A stretch of 64,000 bases of DNA from Brienomyrus brachyistius (lineage: Eukaryota; Chordata; Actinopteri; Osteoglossiformes; Mormyridae). This document shows, piece by piece, positions 35,185 through 43,496 of the stretch (its first letter is position 1; the number at the start of each line of letters is the position of its first letter). The position numbers and the translations under genes are program-made. Under the pieces are notes generated by a model that worked only from the letters and a program-made list of their open reading frames with translations, ran no database searches and was not told the DNA's origin. The stretch spans positions 124,001 through 188,000 of the forward strand of contig NW_026042450.1 in the NCBI RefSeq assembly GCF_023856365.1, read 5' to 3'.

Positions 35185-35498
35185 GATCTCCAGGGCAGCT
35201 TGTGGACAAACAGGAGGTGATGCCTATGAAAGGAGACACTGTCAGTATTCAGTGTCACTATACTGACATTTACATTGACATGATGTGGTGTAGGATGGGC
35301 AAGGGCTCCTGTGTAGAGAATTCTGGGAGTTTGGATGGGAGGCCTGTGGAGCTCAGTGATGAAAGAGTTTATAAAGTGCTCAGCATCACAATGAGGCGAC
35401 TGGAGAGGAAGGACACGGGCTGGTACCTGTGTGTGGCAGGACACCTGCAGACACTCCTTCCTATTAAAGTCAATGCACAACCACACACAGCACTGAAT
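35185..35498 (+). CDS. Ig V-type domain exon, CD300/pIgR-like
   Basis: The exon is bounded by TTTGTGTCTTCAG (ending at 35,184) and GTAAGT (from 35,499). It enters in phase 1, as Ig domain exons usually do. About 104 codons encode one V-type fold: VSIQCHY holds the first canonical Cys, MMWCRMGKGSC gives the core Trp with the extra WC...C pair typical of CD300/CMRF35 and polymeric-Ig-receptor domains, and KDTGWYLCVAG gives the D-x-G-x-Y-x-C signature with the second canonical Cys. Members are single-pass surface receptors of immune cells or epithelial Ig transporters. No signal peptide, membrane or tail exon was identified nearby. The gene may be partial, extend beyond what I can recognise, or be an isolated duplicate exon. 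Confidence 0.65.
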
Positions 35499-36539
35499 GT
35501 AAGTAATTAATTAAAATATGTGAGTCGTTTATACTCTATTACAAATAAATAAAGGCTAAATGGATCCCAAATCTTTCCCTCGTGAAGGAAGTTGGCGCAT
35601 TTTTTTGGGAAGAATCTGTTTGGGGGAGGGGGCGTGCACTGTACTCACTGGGGTATTACCAACAAGCACCAGGGTGAACAAAATACTCAGCTAAAGTCAG
35701 AGCAAAGCTAAAAAGAATGAAATTAAGCAGTTTTAGCTGACTTTAGCGGACATTCTTATAATAAACTAATTTCTTACGGGTATTATACTTGATATATGAA
35801 GTATGTTAACACCCCTTGGCCTAGATTTGTGATCTTTCATTCCTCTGAATTCTTTGCTCATCCCCATTCAAATTCATCCATTGCCGTTAATTTCCTTATT
35901 GGATTTTCTGTCATTCAGAATTTTTCAAAAAACCTACTTATTTTGCACAGGCCAAAAATTTTGTCCAGTCTTCTGCTTTGTAATTTGGCACCCTGACAGA
36001 GGCCCATCCAAAATACTGGCTCACCTAATTTGGGTTTAATCCATCCATTCCTGTAGCAAAAGCATCAGGTCAAATTTCAAGATATGTTTCTGCATGTAAA
36101 TTCTGAATTCTTAAACCTGGGATTATGATCTTTGGTGTGTTTAAAGCCATGGCTTGTCTAACTTCGATTGCACTCATTAATTAAGTCTGTCATATTGTCA
36201 TTTTGAATTTTTCTGAAAAAAAAGTTTTTTGGAAACCTAGGCTGTTGATCCAATCATCATCAAATTTGGGGTGCATCATCTAGAAGGGATTGTGACCAAA
36301 AATTACTAAAAGTCAGATGCTATGGCCACTATCATCCAATGAATTTGATGACAAAGCCACTGAACAGGATGTGTGGCTATATCTCAACAAAACTTTGATT
36401 GGTTATAATTGATTTGGTGACTGGACTTGGGGCCCAATTCTGAGGAATAAGAACAAAAATAGTGTCATTCCACCACTAGGTGGTGTTGCAATAAGTAAAC
36501 ATGCCTTGTGGCTAATAACTGTTGAATGGATTGACCTAG
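35499..36539. other. intronic or intergenic DNA
   Basis: 35,980-36,095 belongs to the repeat also seen at 27.7 kb. No further Ig or membrane exon was recognised. Confidence 0.35.
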
Positions 36540-36897
36540 GGGGGCGGCATGGTGGTGCAGTGGTCAGCACTGTTGCCTCACACCTCTGGGACCCGGGTTC
36601 GAGTCTCCACCTGGGTTACGTGTGTGTGGAGTTTGCATGTTCTCCCCATGTCGTCGTGGGGTTTCCTCCGGGTACTCTGGTTTCCCCCCACAGTCCAAAT
36701 ACATGCTGAGGCTAATTGGACTTGCTAAATTGCCCGTAGGAGTGCATGTGTGCGTGAATGGTATGTGAGTGTGCCCTGTGATGGGCTGGCCCCCATCCTG
36801 GGTTGTTCCCAGCCTCGTGCCCATTGATTCCGGGATAGGCTCCGGACCCCCCGCGACCCAGTAGGATAAGCGGTTTGGAAAATGGATGGATGGATGG
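36540..36897 (+). mobile_element. full-length SINE at the edge of duplicated unit 2
   Basis: Complete main-type SINE with head GGGGCGGCATGGTGGTGCAG and A-box and B-box. Its 3' junction, GGATGGATGG then TATTCCCTGG, is identical to the truncated SINE of copy 1. The 5' flank lacks the 19-bp duplication present in copy 1. Confidence 0.9.
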
Positions 36898-37267
36898 TAT
36901 TCCCTGGCCTTCAGGGAATACTTTTGGTTTTAGCACTGTTCCCCTTTCGCTGCAGATACTTTGGCATGCAAGCCAATAACTCAAAAACCGTTCGACGAAT
37001 CCTTTTCAATCTTTGTACAGGTATTGGTGAGGAACTAGAACTGATTTAATTTTGAAACAGTCCCAAAATGGAAGCAGCGCCACATAGTGATAATGAAAAA
37101 AGCAGCAGTTTTGATGCTTGACCCTGCTAAGACCATAATTCAATAACCGTTTGATGGATCTTTTTCAGTCTTTGCAGAGGCATTATAGGGGGCTGGAATG
37201 GAACTGATAAAATTTTGAAACAGCTCGCCAGCAAATTTAAGTAGCAGTGATAGTAAGAAAAGAGGGC

Positions 37268-37898
37268 ATCCATCCATCCATTTTCCAAACCGCTTATCCT
37301 ACTGGGTCGCAGGGGGTCCGGAGCCTATCCTGGAAGCAATGTGCACAAGGCAGGGAACAACCGAGGATGAGGGGCCAGCCCGTCGCAGGGCACACACACA
37401 CCATTCACTCTCACACACACCCCTACGGGCAATTTAGCAACTCCAGTTAGCCTCAGCATGTTTTTGGACTGTGGGGGGAAACCCCACGACGACATGGGGA
37501 GAACATGCAAACTCCACACACATGTGACCCAGGCGGAGACTCGAACCCGGGACCCAGAGGTGTGAGGCAACAGTGCTAACCAGTGCAGCTGTCAGAGTTC
37601 GCTGGTTAAAGCGGGTAGTGCGCACAGGCTGACAAACGGACAGGAAGCAGGCAAGCAGGCGGAGTACGGGGAAAACGGGGATTTATTCGGGATCGGGACG
37701 GAGCAGACAGCACTAAGACTAACTAACATCAATGACGGACCAGAAACTAAGGCAAGTCATGGACTGAAATAGACGAGACTGGGCGAAAATAAGTGGACAC
37801 AGCTGGGCAAGATCAGGGAAGCACACGTGGGTAATCAGGGGGCGTGGCACACACGAGGATCGTACGAGCCGGGCATGACAGCACCACCATGCCGCCCC
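37268..37898 (-). mobile_element. SINE interrupted by an LTR-like element
   Basis: Main-type SINE in minus orientation, split into 37,268-37,589 and 37,881-37,898 by the LTR-like element at 37,590-37,880. It replaces about 120 bp present in copy 1 of the duplicated unit. Confidence 0.8.
37585..37885 (-). mobile_element. LTR-like element, third copy
   Basis: The element 37,590-37,880 begins TGTCAG and ends CATGACA. It is flanked by GCAGC and GCACC (5-bp duplication, one mismatch). Because the host SINE sequence is known, the ends of the insertion can be read directly. No coding capacity. Confidence 0.75.
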
Positions 37899-38632
37899 TG
37901 AAGTAGTACACTCTTACTTAATTCATTAATTAACCAGAAAGTATTAGTTATATACTGATCCCACGTTCGTTCATTCTTAATCATAACAGTTACTGTATTT
38001 GTTCATCATTTGTACTTGAGTAGTTACTGAGTTATTACTGAGTAATGTATACTTGAATAATATAAAATATAACAATACATGTGCTATAAATCAACAAACC
38101 ATTGTCCTTTCCTTTTATCCACTGCAGGGCTGCAGGAAGCAGCATACAGAGGAAATGCCTTGGGCGGGATGGTAGCCCGGATCAGGGCTCACATACTGGC
38201 TCACATGTGGGCAATGAAGAAGTAGCACTTCACGTGTACGGGAGAAAAACAGCAGCCAGAGGAATCCTATGCAATCTCAGTGAGAATAAACTCCCCAGAC
38301 CTAGGACTGGGGCAGGAATTGCAGGATTCTCCTCTAGCATTTATTTTGGCATACTGTATTTATTGCTATTATCCTTCATACATGTTTATATTTGTCAATA
38401 ATTGAAATTGAAATAAACATGATTATTATTCATCCATCCTCATACCACATATCCTGGAGACGAGGGCCTGGAGCTTATCCCAGGTAGCATAGGACACAAT
38501 GGTATACTTTTGGATGGGATGCCAGTCCATTGCAGGGAATGCACTCACTCACACACTGTGGGCAATTTAGAGATGACAGTCTATTATTATTAGGATATGT
38601 TAGGTTGAAGAAACTGTTATTAATCATTTGTT

Positions 38633-39871
38633 GTGCCAGATGTGCCAAACCCACACCTTTTGCTCAATTCTCTGACCCCTGATAAGAAGTATTTTTCAGT
38701 AGTGGATCTGAGTAATGCCTTTTTCTCAGTACCACTACATCCTGATTCACAACACTTATTTGGTTTCACTTATAAAGGACATAAATACACATACACTAGA
38801 CTCCCTCAAGGGTTTTCAGAAAATCCACATGTGTATACAATGGCTCTTAGATACTCAATGAGTTCCTGTAAAATAACGCCCCATAGTCAAGTGCTATTGT
38901 ATGTAGATGATATATTAATTGCCTCAGATACAAAACAACATTGCAAAGAAGCCACACTGTTAGTGTTACAGCATTTGTATGATACAGGACATAAAGCATC
39001 AAAACAAAAATTACAGTATTGCAGAGAGGAAGTTATATATCTTGGACATAAACTCTGCCAACAAGGTCGATCGTTATTAGAAACTAGAAAACAGGCAATA
39101 CAAGAGGCACCAAAACCAAAGACTAAACAGCAAATGATGTCCTTCTTAGGACTTTGCAATTATTGCAGAGAATGGCTACCTGATTATGCTGCACTCGTCC
39201 AACCTTTACAAACCCTGATTTATGGGAAGGACATGGCACTGAAAGATAAAATTCAGTGGACAAAAGAAGGAGAATTGGCATTCACAAATCTAAAAATGAT
39301 GTTACAAACTAATGTGACACTTGCTCTGCCAGATTATCAACAACCATTTACCCTATGTGTTGATGCAAATCAAGGGTATATGAAAGCAGTATTAACACAG
39401 CCATTCGGCGCAAAAGAGAGGCCATTAGCATTCTATTCTAAACGATTAGATGCAGTGGCAGCTGGTTTTCTGCAGTGTTTACAGGCATGTGCAGCTGCTG
39501 CAGAAGCAGAGAAATTATCAGCAGAACTAGTGTTGTGTCACCCACTCACCCTGAAGGTGCCACATTCGGTCTCATTGGTTCTTTTGCAGACGCCGCTACC
39601 GTTCCTCACACATGCTAGACATCTGACCTTAGTCTCACTCCTGCTTTCACAGTCAAACATTACTATACAGCGATGTGGTCCTCTCAACCCTAGCACCCTT
39701 CTTCCGACAACGGAAGATGGAGAACCACATTCGTGCAAAGCAGTTGTGGAAGAACAAACTAAACCCAGAGCAGATATTTTACAGACCCCAATACCAGACT
39801 CAACGGTTGTTTTTGTAGATGGATCAGCATCAAAAATGACATGGGGAAGAACAAGGTTGGATATGCTGTAG
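38633..39871 (+). pseudogene. retroviral pol: RT core to start of RNase H, truncated
   Basis: The frame is open from the deletion junction. LPQGFSENP and the YVDD active site (residues 90-93) identify a gamma/epsilon-type reverse transcriptase. FLGLCNYCREWLPDYA marks the connection domain. The first RNase H acidic residue appears in VFVDGSA near the end. The amino-terminal fingers of RT are missing. The frame is lost around 39,835-39,841 by a one-base change, and the rest of pol continues in the overlapping frame that follows. The first Met of the frame has no significance because the 5' part is deleted. Confidence 0.85.
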
Positions 39872-41394
39872 TTACATCTACTGAAGTGTTAGAGGCCAAT
39901 GCACTCCCCCCTGCTTGTTCAGCACAAGCGGCTGAACTCTATGCTGTAATTAGGGCATGCGAGCTTTTCAAAAACAAGCCACTTACTATATACACTGATA
40001 GTCAATATGTGTTTGGAGCTGTTCATCACCATGCAAGAGTGTGGAAAAATAGAGGATTCAAGACATCTTTAACTCATACGAACTTATTACTCAGGTTGTT
40101 AGATGTTGTGCAATTACCAAATTGCCTTGCGATATGCAAATGTAAGGCACACCAAACTGATGCTTCCGCAATAGCTAAAGGAAACAGTTTTGCGGACATG
40201 ACGGCAAAAAGTGCTGCACAAAAACAACCTGCCTTAAATGTTACAGATGTCTTGTTGATAGATAGTGATGTATTATGTGATGCACAGACTCATGCACATA
40301 AAACAGAAATACAGAGCTGGATTAAGAAGGGAGCAATACAACAAGGGAAAGTTTATTATATGAATGACAAGCCCATCCTACCAAAAAATTTATACAAGAC
40401 AGCTGCCTTAGTGAGCCATGGAAATACTCATGTCTCAACAGGAGGGATGATACATATTATCCAACAATACTTTTATACTATAAATTTTTCAGATTATGCA
40501 AAACAATTTTGTCGAGCGTGCTTAATTTGCTGTAAACACAATGCACAGGGTAACATGAGACCAAAACGTGGCCAGTTTCCCGCAGCTGAGTATCCATTTC
40601 AAATTGTACATATGGATTTCATTGAATTATCTTGGTCACAAGGGAAGAAGTACTGTCTAGTCATTATAGACACCTTTTCTAAGTGGGTAGAGATATACCC
40701 TGTAAAACACTGTGATGCAATGACCGTTGCAAAATGTTTGGTAGGCCATTATTTCCCTACCTATGGCATACCTCATATTATAAGATCGGACAATGGGACT
40801 CATTTTGTGAATCAAACCATGTCCCTCTGCTCACAAGCACTCGGGTTTACGATAAAAAATCATTGTGCTTATCACCCCCAGAGCGCAGGCTTAGTGGAGA
40901 GAACTAATGGCACCATTAAAACAAGGCTCAGAAAGACAGTGGAAGAGACAAAAAGGCCGTGGCCAGAATGTTTGTCTCTAGTAAAATTATGGATGAGAAT
41001 AACTCCCACTCCTGCAGGATTGACACCATTTGAAATAGTGTATGGTAGACCGTTTCCCTTAGCAACCGAAATGAGTGATATAGGGAAAGCGGACAGAGAA
41101 AATACGTTAGCCGATTGGATGCATAAACTACTAACATCACAACAAAAACATAGCCCCAGTAGTCTGCCGGTAAATTCTGTTTCTGTTCAACAGGATAACT
41201 TGCAGCCAGGAGATTGGATCCTGGTCAAGGTCCTGTTGCGAAAGGATTGGAGCACTCCTCGGTGGGACGGTCCTTATCAAGTCCTCCTCACAACACCAAC
41301 AGCGGTGAAAATAGCAGAGCGACCTTCCTGGATACATAAGAGTCACTGTAAGCCCATCAAGCCCATATCAGAGACCTCTTCACCTTCGGAGTAG
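39841..41394 (+). pseudogene. retroviral pol: RNase H and integrase
   Basis: Continues pol after the frameshift. RNase H motifs include AAELYAV and IYTDSQYV. An HHCC zinc finger follows (SHGNTH, then CRACLICC). The integrase core has catalytic Asp259 (HMDFIEL), Asp317 (RSDNGTHF) and Glu353 (LVERTNG), with 35 residues between the last two. The C-terminal part ends in a DNA-binding tail ([16 protein letters not shown]). The integrase part is open throughout, but without an intact upstream pol and gag it is not expected to be made as a functional polyprotein. Confidence 0.85.
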
Positions 41395-41485
41395 CAGTGG
41401 AAGTCCGCTACAAAGGCGCAGCAATCAATAGGATACTGACGTCTCAACCCGGTGAAGAAAACAGCTGATCTGCACTCCATTTAGA

Positions 41486-41992
41486 ATGGCTCTGATTGGG
41501 TGGGGATGTGGTAAGGTGACTCTCGGTGTAATTCTCTTTATGGGAATTGTTGGTCTGCTCTTGCACTCACCAGAGCAGGTGTTTCATCCACCTAGATGGA
41601 CACATGATGGTTCCTACCTGAGACCTATCTCCACAAATGAGACCCATCCTTTCCTACAAAATTACTGGTATCGTTATGTTTATGATTCAGCAAAGAAAGA
41701 CAATTTAACTAACTGTTATGTCTGTACACATATGTCCCTGGATCCCCATGCCAGTCCCTCATGGTTGGACTGGCTTCTCACTGGGTCCTGGTGGCAGTTA
41801 CTGCTAAAGTTCTCACTCCCCATTCTTGTTACATTATTATTTGTATGTTGTTGTTTCATTTGTATTATACCCTGCCTCCGTTCCATGATACAACACACTT
41901 TTAGTTCTGTTTTTCTGCTATACACTGCAGAAGAACGAATGGATTTACTAACCTTGTCTAGCCCTCTTAATAATAATGATGATGTGATCTAA
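41486..41992 (+). pseudogene. retroviral env remnant with central deletion
   Basis: A 168-codon frame starts with a hydrophobic signal-like segment (VTLGVILFMGIVGLLL), continues for ~70 residues of surface-unit-like sequence with an N-glycosylation site, then jumps to a tryptophan-rich membrane-proximal piece and one transmembrane helix (LPILVTLLFVCCCFICII). Receptor-binding core, cleavage site and fusion peptide are absent, so it is a relic. It ends about 80 bp before the 3' LTR. Confidence 0.7.
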
Positions 41993-42074
41993 ATGACGGT
42001 TGTGCTGAAAGTGCTTTTGCAATTTGTACAATACTGATGTTTCTGATCATACTGTCATGATAAACAGGAGGGAC

Positions 42075-42478
42075 TGTTAGGTTGAAGAAACTGTTATTAA
42101 TCATTTGTTATCATTTCTGTATAATCAGCAATGAGTGTAAATATGTATATACATTATTTTGTTTTTCTTTACCTTCATAATTTAGATTATATTAGTTTAC
42201 ACGTATCCTGAGCACGTGTTTAAATAGTTGTCCACCTGAGGAAAACCACAACTTCTTCTTACTCTCACAGTCCTTTCTTTGTTCTCACTCCAAGACCCCT
42301 GCCCCCCATCGACTATAAATAAAGGTGCCAAGGGGAACCACCCTTTGTAACACATTCCTTTGTAGCCTAGCATGCAGAGAGTGTGGTTACCCTTGTGCAA
42401 GTAAAACTCTAAGTGTGTTGTCTCGTAATTAATGGTGTGTGCAGAGTTGGAGTGGAAAGCCTGACGCTTTCTCCAACA
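42075..42478 (+). repeat. 3' LTR of the endogenous retrovirus
   Basis: TG...CA ends, purine tract upstream, poly(A) signal AATAAA at 42,318. Its first 35 bp recur at 38,598. It directly abuts gag of the next element. Confidence 0.85.
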
Positions 42479-43483
42479 CGCCGCTTCAGATTCCTGAAAG
42501 TTGAGCCAGGTGAGACGCCACGTGAACTGTATGTAAGGTTGAAGGACTTGTTTTCAAGATGGATTAAACCTGAAAACTTAACTGTAGAAGAAATATCTGA
42601 GCAGATAATTCTGGAGCAGTTTTTGAGAATGGTTAATCCAGAGCTGGAGATCTGGATACGGGAGCATGACCCGAGGACGGCAAAGGAAGCAGCCAGCCTC
42701 GCGGAGGTTTTCACTGCAGCTAGAAAGGGAAGCAGGAGCATCCATTTCAGCCGGGAGACCCACTACGCCCAAACAAGTAAGTCCATTGGGGGTGAACAGG
42801 GGTCTGGTCAAATGCAGGCTAGGGATTTTTCTAGCTCTAGGCAGCTTCCTTCCAATAGACCTTATAATGTGAAGAAATCCTTTAAATCTTCAGTTCAGGA
42901 TATTGAATGTTATCATTGTCATAATTTTGGCCATACACAACAATTTTGTCCGGCCCTTAAGTCAAAACCATCTCTTTTGTGTGCAGTTCCAAGGCCAGCT
43001 GTAGAGCCGGTAGGAAAGGAAGCTTGTACTGTCCCGGTGTTAATTAATGGGCGTAAAGAAGAAGCATTGCTTGACTCTGGCTGTTTTCAAACGTTAGTAC
43101 ATTCTAGTATAATTTCAGGAGAAAAGTTAAATGGGGGGGGGGGGACTACAATAAGGTGTGTGCATGGAGATGAATATAGGTACCCCACTGCTGAGGTTTA
43201 CCTGACGGTGGGAGGGCAGACCTACTTGTTAGTGGTAGCTGTGGTTCCCAGTTTGCCATATTCAGTAATACTTGGTAATGATATTCCCACTCTTTTTGAT
43301 CTGATATATCAGTCAGATTATGGCCCTCAGGGGAGTAGTGAGAAAGATATTCATGGCTCAGGTGATGAAGCTGGAGGTTTACTTCCTCTAGAGGGGACAG
43401 TTCACGGATTCACGGAAATCCTGTCATGTAGTCACAAGAGCACAAAGGGCAAAGGAAATGATGTGAGAGCTACCTTTTTTTGA
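42479..43483 (+). CDS. Gmr1 gag-protease, N-terminally truncated
   Basis: The open frame enters from the retroviral LTR. From about 42,480 it reads a SCAN-like capsid segment (LKVEPGETPRELYVRLKDLF, then EQIILEQFLRMV), which fits the published view that vertebrate SCAN domains derive from Gmr1-type gag. A CCHC knuckle CYHCHNFGHTQQFC lies near 42,908 and an aspartic protease motif LLDSG near 43,073, with the second protease signature VILGNDI near 43,268. A run of 12 G at 43,133-43,144 gives four glycines without breaking the frame. The frame ends at TGA 43,481-43,483 right after seven T. The pol frame lies +1 relative to it. The true gag start is missing. Confidence 0.8.
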   Translation, partial: RRFRFLKVEPGETPRELYVRLKDLFSRWIKPENLTVEEISEQIILEQFLRMVNPELEIWIREHDPRTAKEAASLAEVFTAARKGSRSIHFSRETHYAQTSKSIGGEQGSGQMQARDFSSSRQLPSNRPYNVKKSFKSSVQDIECYHCHNFGHTQQFCPALKSKPSLLCAVPRPAVEPVGKEACTVPVLINGRKEEALLDSGCFQTLVHSSIISGEKLNGGGGTTIRCVHGDEYRYPTAEVYLTVGGQTYLLVVAVVPSLPYSVILGNDIPTLFDLIYQSDYGPQGSSEKDIHGSGDEAGGLLPLEGTVHGFTEILSCSHKSTKGKGNDVRATFF

Positions 43484-43496
43484 GGACTCTCTGGAG

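Larger units (their letters stand above)
36711..38597. repeat. duplicated unit, copy 2
   Basis: Nearly identical to 26,285-27,647 outside the nested insertion at about 37,237-37,900. The left limit lies within the SINE and the right limit is exactly where the retroviral LTR remnant begins (38,598). Contains the same old minus-strand SINE tail at 38,430-38,575. Confidence 0.8.
38598..42478 (+). mobile_element. class I endogenous retrovirus, internally deleted
   Basis: A 3' LTR of 404 bp lies at 42,075-42,478 (TGTTAGG to CAACA, with AATAAA at 42,318), preceded by a purine tract AAACAGGAGGGA. At the left only the first 35 bp of the same LTR remain (38,598-38,632) and then pol begins directly. 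The rest of the 5' LTR, the leader, gag, protease and the start of RT are gone. Pol is broken by a frameshift near 39,835 and env has lost its middle. The flanks AGGATA and CGCCGC do not match, so the ends were rearranged. This copy cannot replicate on its own. Confidence 0.85.

Noticed and set aside
27152..38401. A 99-codon frame present in both copies of the duplicated unit (27,152-27,451 and 38,102-38,401).
   Set aside because: It has no ATG start and the differences between copies are mostly amino-acid changing, so shared openness only reflects recent duplication.
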